Source: N074bin45 sp039587475
Lineage (GTDB): Bacteria; Gemmatimonadota; Gemmatimonadetes; Gemmatimonadales; GWC2-71-9
Assembly (NCBI GenBank): GCA_039587475.1
Contig: JBDHIK010000009.1
Location: forward strand, 1-64,000
DNA length: 64,000 bases
Direction: 5' to 3'
Shown: positions 42,195-50,451 of the stretch, piece by piece
Position numbering within the stretch: the stretch's first letter is position 1
How the letters are laid out: each line of letters opens with the position of its first letter
Position numbers and translations under genes: made by a program
Notes under the pieces: generated by a model
Told to the model about the DNA's origin: nothing
What the model saw: only the letters and a program-made list of their open reading frames with translations
The model's database searches: none

Positions 42195-43589
42195 TCAGGA
42201 CGCCGGTTGCGTCACGTTTGGCAGCAGCAGCACCGAATCGGCGGCGGTCAGGCCGGTAAGGACCTCGCTGTAGTCGAGGTCGGTCAGGCCGGTACGAATC
42301 CGGGCCGCCGTCGGCCGGCCGTCCTTCAGGACGAACACGACATAGTCCATCGCCAGCCCGGGCGCCGGATCGGCCCGAGGCGTCGGGGGTCTGCCGCGCC
42401 CAGCGCCGCCATCGCGGAACGCTTGGAACAGCCGCTGCCCCATGGCCTGCTCCTCCTCGGTGAGTTCCTCTCCTGCCCGGCGTTTCTGCATGATCGCCCG
42501 GGCCTGCTCGGCGGTGATGCCAGCGGGGAGTACCACGGTCCGGCCGTTGCCGAGGGTGAGCGTGTCACCAACTGGTTCCGGAGTGGCGGCATCATTCTCC
42601 GCAGGGGCGGTCTCCGAGTGAACGGCCTGCGCGGGTCGTGCCAGTTGTTCCCGGACGGCTTCCATGGTCAACCCCAGGACCTCGGCGGCAGAGGCCACAT
42701 CGCGGTCGGTTCGGAGCGCGGCGTTGGGCACGGCCAACACGCCCTCCCGGCGACCGATACTGATCTCGACCTCGGCGTTCATCCCCGGACGCAGGAGCCC
42801 ATCGGTATTGCGAATCCTGACCAGCACGGGAAACATGGTCACGTTCTGCTGGGTCTCGGCCAGCGGTTCGATCTTGAGAACCTCGCCTTCGAACGGCTGA
42901 TTGGGGTACGCGGCGACGGTGACCGTGGCCGGCAGTCCCGCCCGGATCTTCCCGATGTCCGTTTCGTCCACGAGCGTCCGGACCTGTACCAGGTTCAGGT
43001 CGGCCATTGTCAGCAAGACGGTGCCGCCCGAGACGTCCCGAGTTGGTGACGAAATGACCTGGCCACGTTCGACGTTCTTGGCGATGATGGTGCCGCCGAT
43101 CGGCGCCCGAACATCGGTGTCCTCCATGGCGATCCGGTCGGTCTCCGCGTTGACCTGGGCCTGCACCAATGACGCTTTCGCGTTGGCGTAGTCGAGCAGC
43201 GTCGCCTCGTACTCGGTTTGGGTGATCGACTGGGTCTTGTAGAGTTCATCCGACCGGCGCTTCTGCGCCTCGGCGTTGGCCAGGCGGGCCTGGGCCACCT
43301 CGAGTCCGGCCTCGGACTGGAGCAGAGAATTGCGCGGCACGCGCTGGTCGATGCGGACCAGCAGCGCACCCCGTTCCACGACCTCTCCGGTCTCCACCAT
43401 GATCTCCAGAATCTCTCCCGAAGCTTTGGACTTGACCTCGACCGCCGTGTCGGGTTCGATGATGCCAGCCGCCTGGGCCGTGACCACGATGTCCCGACCC
43501 TCGACGGCCACCGCCTGATAGACCTGGACGACCTCGGGCTCCTCACAAGCCACGGCGCCGAGTGCCAGGAGCCACCAGCGCCGCTTCAC
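42195..43589 (-). CDS. MacA/HlyD-type periplasmic adaptor of ABC efflux system
   Basis: 464 residues. The N-terminus has a signal with candidate lipid cysteine Cys15 (AVAC). The biotinyl-lipoyl and barrel parts are clear (EILEIMVETGEVVERGALLVRID; VRAPIGGTIIAKNVERGQV), as is an alpha-hairpin (95-160). A roughly 60-residue insert near 345-400 (ITAEQARAIMQKRRAGEEL, then EEEQAM and a proline-rich stretch) precedes the last domain. The GTG start overlaps the ATPase stop as GTGA; the frame upstream of it is antisense noise. It links the MacB-type permease to an outer-membrane exit duct. Confidence 0.9.
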   Translation of the reverse strand: MKRRWWLLALGAVACEEPEVVQVYQAVAVEGRDIVVTAQAAGIIEPDTAVEVKSKASGEILEIMVETGEVVERGALLVRIDQRVPRNSLLQSEAGLEVAQARLANAEAQKRRSDELYKTQSITQTEYEATLLDYANAKASLVQAQVNAETDRIAMEDTDVRAPIGGTIIAKNVERGQVISSPTRDVSGGTVLLTMADLNLVQVRTLVDETDIGKIRAGLPATVTVAAYPNQPFEGEVLKIEPLAETQQNVTMFPVLVRIRNTDGLLRPGMNAEVEISIGRREGVLAVPNAALRTDRDVASAAEVLGLTMEAVREQLARPAQAVHSETAPAENDAATPEPVGDTLTLGNGRTVVLPAGITAEQARAIMQKRRAGEELTEEEQAMGQRLFQAFRDGGAGRGRPPTPRADPAPGLAMDYVVFVLKDGRPTAARIRTGLTDLDYSEVLTGLTAADSVLLLPNVTQPAS

Positions 43590-44344
43590 GAGGTCTCCAC
43601 CCGGGCAAAGTCGCGCTCGATCTTGCCGTCCCGGAGGTGAACTTGCCGCTCGGCGATCCGGGCAATGAAGTCCTCGTGGGTCACGAGGATGATGGTCTGC
43701 CCGGACTGATGGAGGTCCGAGAACAAGCCCATGATCTCCTCGCCGGTGGCGCTGTCGAGGTTCCCCGTGGGCTCGTCCGCCAGCAGGATGCTGGGGTTGT
43801 TGACCAGCGCCCGGGCCACCGCCACGCGCTGGCGCTGACCGCCCGATAGCTCGTTCGGGCGGTGATCCATCCGGTCCGTCAGGCCGACCCTGTCGAGCGC
43901 TTCTTCGGCCGATCGGCGCCGTTCCTTGGAACTCATCCCGGCGTAGATGAGGGGCAACTCGACGTTGTGGAGTGCTGTCGCACGAGGAAGGAGGTTGAAC
44001 GTCTGGAACACGAATCCGATCTCTTTGTTCCGAATCCGGGCCAGCTCGTCGTCTTTCAGCTCCGACACGCGGTGCCCATTGAGCCAGTACTCGCCATCGG
44101 TCGGCGTATCGAGGCAACCGATCATGTTCATGAGGGTGGATTTCCCCGATCCGGACGGTCCCATGATCGCCAGGAACTCGTTCTTGCGGACGGTCATATC
44201 CACGCCGTCGAGGGCACGGACGATTTCGCCGCCCATGTCGTACGATCGATGGAGGTTGCGGGTCACGATGACGGCATCGCGCGGCACGTCGGCCGGGAGC
44301 ATGGCCATGCGTTCAGCGGTGTCTGCCAGGGATCTGGTTGTCAT
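43586..44344 (-). CDS. ABC transporter ATPase, MacB/LolD type
   Basis: 252 residues. Walker A GPSGSGKST, Q-loop FVFQTFNLLP, signature LSGGQRQR, Walker B ILLADEPTGNLD and switch His in LVTHE are all intact. The ADEPTGNLDS sequence is typical of the LolD/MacB/FtsE group. First gene of an ATPase-adaptor-permease operon. An N-terminal extension of about 25 residues precedes the domain; a start at ATG 44308 is an alternative. Upstream 139 bases (44345-44483) contain no feature I can support. Confidence 0.94.
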   Translation of the reverse strand: MTTRSLADTAERMAMLPADVPRDAVIVTRNLHRSYDMGGEIVRALDGVDMTVRKNEFLAIMGPSGSGKSTLMNMIGCLDTPTDGEYWLNGHRVSELKDDELARIRNKEIGFVFQTFNLLPRATALHNVELPLIYAGMSSKERRRSAEEALDRVGLTDRMDHRPNELSGGQRQRVAVARALVNNPSILLADEPTGNLDSATGEEIMGLFSDLHQSGQTIILVTHEDFIARIAERQVHLRDGKIERDFARVETS

Positions 44345-44483
44345 GAGGTGCCTTTGGTGACTCGTAGTTCAGGGTTGCGCCGTCGATCCGGCCTGGCCCG
44401 TTCGGGAACAGAGAATGTGGCCTTGCCCGGACCCGGAATCCACCCCGAAGGGCCATCCGATGTCCGACGATACACCCATGCTA

Positions 44484-44792
44484 TTACGAGTCGAGTGGCC
44501 GTTTCGTTGAGCCTTGGACTCCGGGCTCCGCTACGGGGCCGCGGCGCCGGAACGCCTCGATCCCGGCGGCCGCGGCCAACCAGACCAGAAGTCCGCCGAA
44601 CAGGTAGGCCATGAAGGTGGGGAGCGCCAGGAACAGGGTGGCCAGCGTAACCAGGATCAAGGCAGCTGGCAGGAACGTGGACCTCCGGGCCCCCGCCGAT
44701 ACCGTCCGTAGGGCCAGGACGGCCCGGCGGCGCCGCTCCCGGAGTCCGGCTCGATGGGGCCCTGGTGGAGTGACAGGGGTGTCCTCGGTCAG
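44484..44792 (-). CDS. Small two-helix membrane protein, probable CTG start
   Basis: 102 residues if read from CTG 44792. A basic cytosolic stretch (RERRRRAVLALR) precedes two hydrophobic helices (about 40-58 and 60-80; LPAALILVTLATLFLALP) and a polar tail. No ATG, GTG or TTG gives the whole protein: the frame continues open upstream inside the phospholipase D gene without a usual start, and a TTG exists only inside the first helix. The CTG overlaps the upstream stop as CTGA, the same geometry as the NTGA junctions elsewhere here, and GGGGGAG lies about 10 bases upstream. Function unknown; perhaps linked to the PLD enzyme. Confidence 0.5.
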   Translation of the reverse strand: MTEDTPVTPPGPHRAGLRERRRRAVLALRTVSAGARRSTFLPAALILVTLATLFLALPTFMAYLFGGLLVWLAAAAGIEAFRRRGPVAEPGVQGSTKRPLDS

Positions 44793-45931
44793 GCGACCGG
44801 GCCACTCCCCCGTCGGTCCCGGAAGCGTCGGGACGCCACGCGGCTGAAGTCGGCCGAACGGGACAGGTCTCGCCGGAACTGATGCTCCATGGCCGCGGCG
44901 ACGGCTCGGTCGTCCACCAAGACGTCGAGCTCGTAGTTCCCTAACAGGCTGGCCGCGTTGAGGTTGCTGGATCCGACCCGGGTCCAGCGGCCGTCGGCGA
45001 CCTGCGTCTTGGCGTGCAGCATGGCTCCCCGCCATTCGAAGATCCGGATACCGGCGCGCAACAGACCGCGGTAGCCGATGCGCGTCAGGTTCCTTACCAC
45101 GGGGACGTCGCTGGTGCTCGGTACCAGGAGCCGGACATCGACGCCTTCCTTGGCGGCATTTCGCAGGGCATAGAGCAGGCGACGGGGCACGACCAGATAG
45201 GCGTCGGTGATCCAGATGCGATCGGTCGCGCCGGCGGCCAGGAGGTCGAGCAATCGGAAGATACGGCCCCGGCCGGGGCGGCCCGACACGACCTGGACGT
45301 CGACCGTTCCCGCTTCGGCGTTTTCCAGGGGGCGTTCCTCGTCCGGGAGGGGTGTCCCAGCCAGGCCCCACATGGTCCCGAACGCCTGATCCAGGGCGGC
45401 GGCGGCCGGCCCGGAAACCTGTGCGGCGGTGTCCCGCCAGGGCATGGTGCCCCGGTCCGGCCGCCCGGCCCACTCGTCGCCGATGCAGATGCCTCCGAGG
45501 ATTGCCACCCTTCCGTCGACCACCACCAGTTTGCGGTGGTCGCGAGTCATGTTGGCGAATACGTCGACCACACGAGGGGGATTGAAAGCTCGCACCTCCA
45601 CGCCGTGGTCCCTGAGGTGCCTCCACAGCGCTCGTGACGTCGATAAACATCCCAGCCAGTCGTACAGCACCCGGACCGGCAGGCCGGCTCGTGCCCGGTC
45701 GGCCAATGCCCGGGCGAAACGCCATCCGGTCTTGTCGCTCCGGATGATGTAGTTCTCGAAGTGCACCCAGGAGCGAGCCCCGGCGATGGCCTCCAGCATG
45801 GCCTCGAACGCGACCGGTCCGTCTTGCAGCAACTGCACGTCGTTGCCGGGGACCGGCCGGGACTGGGCGGCACGACTCATGGCCCGGCGAACCAGGGAGG
45901 CCTCGTCGCCTCCGGTCCGCGTGGCCGTCAT
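44789..45931 (-). CDS. Phospholipase D-family transferase, cardiolipin synthase-like
   Basis: 380 residues. Two HKD motifs are complete: His132-x-Lys134-x4-Asp139 (DHRKLVVVDG) and, near the C-terminus, LHAKTQVADG followed by GSSNLN. The enzyme would transfer phosphatidyl groups between lipids, as in cardiolipin synthesis. The N-terminal membrane helices of E. coli ClsA are absent, as in ClsB-type enzymes. ATG 45931 overlaps the HD gene stop as ATGA. Confidence 0.88.
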   Translation of the reverse strand: MTATRTGGDEASLVRRAMSRAAQSRPVPGNDVQLLQDGPVAFEAMLEAIAGARSWVHFENYIIRSDKTGWRFARALADRARAGLPVRVLYDWLGCLSTSRALWRHLRDHGVEVRAFNPPRVVDVFANMTRDHRKLVVVDGRVAILGGICIGDEWAGRPDRGTMPWRDTAAQVSGPAAAALDQAFGTMWGLAGTPLPDEERPLENAEAGTVDVQVVSGRPGRGRIFRLLDLLAAGATDRIWITDAYLVVPRRLLYALRNAAKEGVDVRLLVPSTSDVPVVRNLTRIGYRGLLRAGIRIFEWRGAMLHAKTQVADGRWTRVGSSNLNAASLLGNYELDVLVDDRAVAAAMEHQFRRDLSRSADFSRVASRRFRDRRGSGPVA

Positions 45932-46518
45932 TCCGCTGTCGTTTGGCCCAGACCGAGCCGGGCCTCCTCGGGCCGGAGGGCGGTCAGGACGAAGTCGATG
46001 TGCTCGTCGAGCGGGACTCCCAGTTCCTCGACGCCCACGCGAATGTCCTCGCGGCTGACCCCCTTGGCGAACGCCTTGTCCTTGAGCTTCTTCTTGACGC
46101 TCTTCAGCTGCAGGTCCGCCAGGCTCCTGCTGGGGCGCACCAGGGCGCAGGCGACCAGGAAACCGCACAACTCGTCGACGGCGAAGAGCGCTCTCGCCAT
46201 CGGAGTGGTCCGGGGCACGCCGGTGTAGGCGGCGTGCCCCATGATGGCTTCCTGCCACGGCTCCGGAAGGCCCTCAGCCGCAAGCACACGGACCCCCTCG
46301 GCGGGGTGCTCCCGGTCGGGGTGGTGCTCGTCATTGGGCCAGCGCTCGTAGTCGAAGTCGTGCAGCAGGCCGACGATGCCCCAGGCCTCCGGGTCCTCAC
46401 CGGCGGCCTCCGCCATGGCCCGCATGGCTACCTCCACCGCGTACATGTGTTTTCGCAGCGACTCGGATTGCGTGTACTCGTGCATCAGGGTGAGGGCGCG
46501 TTCACGGGTCCATGTCAT
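45928..46518 (-). CDS. HD-domain hydrolase
   Basis: 196 residues. Metal ligands of the HD fold are visible: His24 (SLRKHMYAVE) and His53-Asp54 (GLLHDFDYE), with a later HAAYTG and AVDELCGF segment. These small HD proteins often hydrolyse phosphoesters or nucleotides; the substrate is unknown. ATG 46518 starts the domain; an upstream start at 46581 would run into the region of the terminator's flank and adds 21 unlikely residues. It is coupled to the PLD gene. Confidence 0.85.
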   Translation of the reverse strand: MTWTRERALTLMHEYTQSESLRKHMYAVEVAMRAMAEAAGEDPEAWGIVGLLHDFDYERWPNDEHHPDREHPAEGVRVLAAEGLPEPWQEAIMGHAAYTGVPRTTPMARALFAVDELCGFLVACALVRPSRSLADLQLKSVKKKLKDKAFAKGVSREDIRVGVEELGVPLDEHIDFVLTALRPEEARLGLGQTTAE

Positions 46519-46595
46519 CGTCGGTCGGCTCCTGGGTGGATTCGTCCTCCTGAGGTTGCACGAGTCGGGCGCGGGATGCAATGCGTCCCATCGTG

Positions 46596-46630
46596 AAAAA
46601 GGAAAGCCGCCCCCGCATGGGGGCGGCTTT
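46596..46630 (-). terminator. Rho-independent terminator of FadL-GDSL operon
   Basis: Perfect 12-base-pair stem, arms 46603-46614 and 46619-46630, loop 46615-46618. On the minus strand the stem is followed by CC and five T (complement of 46596-46602). It lies 24 bases past the GDSL gene stop. It is the clearest terminator in the window. Confidence 0.9.
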
Positions 46631-46653
46631 CGTGGCTGACGGTACGCCCGTTC

Positions 46654-47859
46654 CTACTGCACGAACGGAATGGTCGTGTTGAAGGTCCGGTTGACCGTGG
46701 AGATGATCGAGTCGGCCACAAGACGGTGGGTTTCCGTGCTCGGATGAACACCATCGAGGCTGAACAACGGTCCGAAGGTGATGGACTGCCCCATCGGGGC
46801 CCCGGAAATGTCCGGGAACGCCGGGATGTCGCCGCTCACGACCGCGTCGAGAAGGGACGGGTTAATGTCGAAATACCCGTAGCCTCGGGCCCCGGCTTCC
46901 GCCGCTAGGAACGTGTTGTAGCCGTTGACTGCGGCGACCATGCCAGCCACCTCGGAAGTGCTGGCCACCATTGCGTCGTTGGTGCAATCGAGCGTCCCCC
47001 CAGCGGTGATCAACCCCACGCCGATGGTCCACGGCACCAGGGCATTCGCCTCGGGCGCGCCCAGTGCACAACTAGGGTCAACCGCGAACGACGGAGGGAA
47101 TTGTGGAGGGCCGCAGGCGCCGCCCGCGCTGACGCTGCCACACCAGTAGATGAACGCCGCCGACGCAAACGGGATCAACGTCACGTCTGGCACGGAGATG
47201 ACTGCCGCGCCGGCGCCGGTGGCGTCGATGGCGTCATAGAGAGACCGTATTCGCGTCTCGAAGTCCGCCTGCGAGGTGATCTGCGACGGGTCCCCCGGGT
47301 TGGTCGAGCTGGTCAGGGCGCCCAGGACGTCGTTGGCGCCGATCCACGCCGACACGAACGTCGGGGCGGCATCGGTCATCGCCTGGACCTGCGTCTTGCC
47401 GCCCAGGATGAACATGGTCAGTGCGTTGGCATTGGATTCCACATCGAGGTTGTCCAGCGGGTCGATCGCGTGGGCCCCCGGGACCGCCAGGTTGTTGAAG
47501 AACGGCGGCAGCGGTTGGTGAGTTCGGAGCTCACAATCCGTAGATGTCCCTCCTCCCACGCGTGTCAGCAGAACATTGTTGTTGAGCGGACCGGGACAAC
47601 CAGGCATTTCCAGCGATGGGACCGCAAACGATGTTCCCGCCGACCGGGCGAACAGCACCGGGTAGGCCTCGTTCTGGAGGCTGTCGTTGATGCCGCCCGA
47701 CTGGAGTCCGGCGGTGAGACTGTTGCCGATGGAGATGTAGCGCCGCATCAGTTCGCCGGTATTGGGGAGTGGCTTGGCGCCGAGTTGTTCGTCGACGTAG
47801 CACGACGTGGCCCACGGGAGGGCCAGCGCGAGTACGGCAAGCAAGCTGAGTTTTCTCAT
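46654..47859 (-). CDS. GDSL/SGNH-family lipoprotein hydrolase
   Basis: 401 residues. Signal peptide with lipobox ATSC (Cys20). SGNH blocks: GNSLTAG with nucleophile Ser47 (the usual Asp is Asn), NLAVPGAHA (block II), GANDVLG (block III, Asn) and DGVHPST (block V, Asp and His). Family members cleave lipid or other esters; as a lipoprotein it should work at the outer membrane. The gene directly follows a FadL-type channel by 15 bases and ends at a strong terminator, so the pair probably handles one lipid-like nutrient. Confidence 0.87.
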   Translation of the reverse strand: MRKLSLLAVLALALPWATSCYVDEQLGAKPLPNTGELMRRYISIGNSLTAGLQSGGINDSLQNEAYPVLFARSAGTSFAVPSLEMPGCPGPLNNNVLLTRVGGGTSTDCELRTHQPLPPFFNNLAVPGAHAIDPLDNLDVESNANALTMFILGGKTQVQAMTDAAPTFVSAWIGANDVLGALTSSTNPGDPSQITSQADFETRIRSLYDAIDATGAGAAVISVPDVTLIPFASAAFIYWCGSVSAGGACGPPQFPPSFAVDPSCALGAPEANALVPWTIGVGLITAGGTLDCTNDAMVASTSEVAGMVAAVNGYNTFLAAEAGARGYGYFDINPSLLDAVVSGDIPAFPDISGAPMGQSITFGPLFSLDGVHPSTETHRLVADSIISTVNRTFNTTIPFVQ

Positions 47860-47874
47860 CGCGTTGTCTCCCGG

Positions 47875-49272
47875 TTAGAACTGGTAGATGAGTGAGAGCC
47901 CGAACAGATGGGCATCGAATGTGTACAGTCCGTCGTTCACGCCTGCGGTCGGCGTGTCGGTGCCGCCGTCGGTGGACCGACCGCGCCGGTCGGCTTGATC
48001 GATGTACTGGTAGGCGAAGTCGGCCCGAAGGCCCTTGTAGATCCTGGTACCGAATCCGACGGTGAACTCGGTCCGAGGCCCCTCGGGGAGGTTGGGCGTC
48101 ACCGTTTCCGGCGGCGCGGCCGCTCCGTGGGTCAACCAGCCCAGCCGCAGCTGAGTTTCGGGGCTGAAGGCGTATTCGCCGCCCAGCCGGAGCGCGTGGG
48201 TCTCCCTGAAGTTCTCCTGTAGGGTGACGGTGCCGATTCTCTCGAATTGGATGGGAAGCGATTCGAACACGGCCCAGTTGGTGTACTGGTAGTCTGCCAG
48301 CACCGTGATATGGTCGCTGAGTTCGATCGAGGTTCCCAACACCAATTGCTCTGGAAAACGGAGGGCGGTGCTTGCGCTCTGGTCGCTGAGGGTTCCCCCG
48401 GGTGCGAACGAGGGGGCCACGAGCGCATCGACTGGCGTGCCGGCCAGGATGTCGGGGTTCCCGTCGCCATCGACGTCCAAATCAGCCGGGATCACGAGCC
48501 CGGTGTTGATCTGGCTGATCTTCACTTCCCCACCGGTGATGTCGGCTTTCTGCCGTGACATGTAGCGGAGGCCGAAGCTGATCCAGTCCGCCGCTTTGGC
48601 GATGGCCCCGATGTTGAAGCCGTAGGTGGTGCCGTGTCCCGTGAGCTGCGCGTCCGCGAAATCGGTACGGTTGGGGATGCCGACGGCACTGGCCTGGAGG
48701 CCGAAGATGTCCTGCTCGGAGAGATCGAGATGCTGCTTCAGCGTGACGCTCACGAAGTTGATGTCGATGCCTCCGCCGATGGACAGCCAGTCATTCAGCT
48801 CGTAGGCGACTGTCGGCTGCACGTACAGGGCGGCCACCTTGCTGTTGTATCCCAGGAACCGGCCTTGGGACGTCTCGGGCCACTCGGTCTCCAGCCCGTA
48901 CGGGGCGAACGCGCCGAGTCCCACCGCCAGCCGCTCGTTGATGGGCCAGCCTAGGAAGAACGTCGGAACGGGAATCGCGGTTCGGTTGAGTTCGTCTTTC
49001 TCCAACGTTGACTGGTGGGTGAAGTCGCCGCCGGCGGAGATGAGCGTGACGCCCGCGTTGACGACCCGGTTCTCCAGGTGCGCGATGCCCGCCGGGTTGA
49101 AGAACATCGAGGAACCGTCGAGGCAGGGATTGGCCACGGTAGCGCCGGCCCGACCCATGACGCAGGCGCCGTGTTCGTACACGCCGAACCCCTGTGCCGA
49201 TGCTGTGGACGGCCATAACGCCGCAACAGCGACAAGCGCGATTCCCGCGCCCCACAAACCAGACTTGGTCAT
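47875..49272 (-). CDS. FadL/OmpP1-type outer-membrane hydrophobic-compound channel
   Basis: 465 residues. Signal peptide 1-26 (ASA-Q), then the FadL-family beginning GFGVYEHGACVMGRAGATVA and SSMFFNPAGIAHL, a plug followed by a 14-strand barrel, ending in YQF. It would admit long-chain fatty acids or other hydrophobic molecules. ATG 49272 has GGAG 6 bases upstream; a start at 49350 would lack a signal peptide. A TATATT on the minus strand at 49337-49342 may be its -10. Operon with the GDSL lipoprotein. Confidence 0.9.
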   Translation of the reverse strand: MTKSGLWGAGIALVAVAALWPSTASAQGFGVYEHGACVMGRAGATVANPCLDGSSMFFNPAGIAHLENRVVNAGVTLISAGGDFTHQSTLEKDELNRTAIPVPTFFLGWPINERLAVGLGAFAPYGLETEWPETSQGRFLGYNSKVAALYVQPTVAYELNDWLSIGGGIDINFVSVTLKQHLDLSEQDIFGLQASAVGIPNRTDFADAQLTGHGTTYGFNIGAIAKAADWISFGLRYMSRQKADITGGEVKISQINTGLVIPADLDVDGDGNPDILAGTPVDALVAPSFAPGGTLSDQSASTALRFPEQLVLGTSIELSDHITVLADYQYTNWAVFESLPIQFERIGTVTLQENFRETHALRLGGEYAFSPETQLRLGWLTHGAAAPPETVTPNLPEGPRTEFTVGFGTRIYKGLRADFAYQYIDQADRRGRSTDGGTDTPTAGVNDGLYTFDAHLFGLSLIYQF

Positions 49273-49346
49273 GAGGAACTCCTGAGTGGAATGAGGATAG
49301 ACCCAGCCAATATGCTGCCGCTGGTGGGTTGAGGCGAATATACACA

Positions 49347-49757
49347 TCACGCCTTGGTTTGCACGGAGGGCGCCAGTCCCGCAGCCAGCGGGACGCGGGT
49401 CGGTGGCATCTCTCCCAGCGTGATTTCGAACCCGTAGCGGCCCGCCTGTGGCAGCGGTACGTCGAACACCAGCACGGCGCCCGCTTCCATCTCGGTCACT
49501 CCAGCCGGCGGTTCGCCGAATTCAACCGTCCCTCCACCGCGCAAGTGCTCATTGCCGCTCTCGTCGACGAAACGAATCTGGATGGCGTGGGTCCCGATTT
49601 CGGTCCTGGTACCCCGGACCCGCATGACCAGATGGGTTCGGGGAAGAGCGGCCGGGAAGCTCGGGACCCAGACGTGCTGGAACATGCCCAGGATCGACAG
49701 CTTGCCGCGTTGATCGATCAGGGCGTAGTCGGCCAGGACCGCGAAATCGATGTGCAT
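49347..49757 (-). CDS. DUF6941-like small beta-sheet protein
   Basis: 136 residues. The N-terminal ADYALIDQRGKLSILGMFQHV followed by LVMRVRG fits the uncharacterised DUF6941 pattern as I remember it, with beta-strands throughout (an immunoglobulin-like sandwich is likely). No signal peptide. It follows endonuclease III by 25 bases as the last gene of the repair/hydrolase operon. Function unknown. Confidence 0.65.
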   Translation of the reverse strand: MHIDFAVLADYALIDQRGKLSILGMFQHVWVPSFPAALPRTHLVMRVRGTRTEIGTHAIQIRFVDESGNEHLRGGGTVEFGEPPAGVTEMEAGAVLVFDVPLPQAGRYGFEITLGEMPPTRVPLAAGLAPSVQTKA

Positions 49758-49782
49758 CCGGCCTCACTGAACGGAGGGGAGA

Positions 49783-50451
49783 TTACCCGGGAAGCTGGGC
49801 CGAAGGGCAGCGGTCGGCAAGGACACACCGACCGCAGTCCGGACGGCGGGCGACGCAGACGGCTCGGCCATGGCTGATCAGAAGGTGGGCCAGGAGCGCC
49901 CAGTCGTTCTGCGGGAACAGAGGCATGAGGTCCCGCTCCACCTTTACGGGATCCTTGTTGTCCGTCAGCCCCAGCAGTCGCGCCAAGCGACCGACATGGG
50001 TGTCGACGACGACGCCGACGTTCTTGCCGAACGCGTTGCCCAGGACGACGTTGGCGGTCTTGCGCCCGACCCCGGGAAGGGCCTGCAAGGCCTCCATGGT
50101 CTCGGGCACCTTCCCGTCGTGGTCCGCCACCACGGCCTGTCCCATGCTGATGAGGTTCCGGGCCTTGTTTCGGAAAAACCCCGTCGACCGGATGATGTCC
50201 TCCAATGCGTCCTGCCGGGCGGCTGCCAGCGAGTCCGGGTCCGGGTAGCGCGCGAACAACGCTGGTGTCACCATGTTGACCCGCGCGTCGGTGCATTGCG
50301 CCGACAGGATGGTCGCCACCAGCAACTGGTAGGCATCCTCATGCGTCAGAGCACAGGTCGCCTCGGGATAGGCCTTCTTGAGTCGGCCGAGCACGGTACG
50401 GGCCCGGCGTTTCCTCTCGGGGTCCGGGGCAGGCGAGTCGTTACGCGGCAC
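49783..50451 (-). CDS. nth: Endonuclease III
   Basis: 222 residues. Bifunctional DNA glycosylase/AP lyase that removes oxidised pyrimidines. The helix-hairpin-helix holds LPGVGRKTAN with catalytic Lys131, the aspartate is Asp150 (VVDTHVGRLA), and the 4Fe-4S cluster ligands follow the family spacing Cys199-x6-Cys206-x2-Cys209-x5-Cys215. It overlaps the PolX-like gene end by 11 bases, so both repair proteins are made together. Confidence 0.96.
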   Translation of the reverse strand: MPRNDSPAPDPERKRRARTVLGRLKKAYPEATCALTHEDAYQLLVATILSAQCTDARVNMVTPALFARYPDPDSLAAARQDALEDIIRSTGFFRNKARNLISMGQAVVADHDGKVPETMEALQALPGVGRKTANVVLGNAFGKNVGVVVDTHVGRLARLLGLTDNKDPVKVERDLMPLFPQNDWALLAHLLISHGRAVCVARRPDCGRCVLADRCPSAQLPG

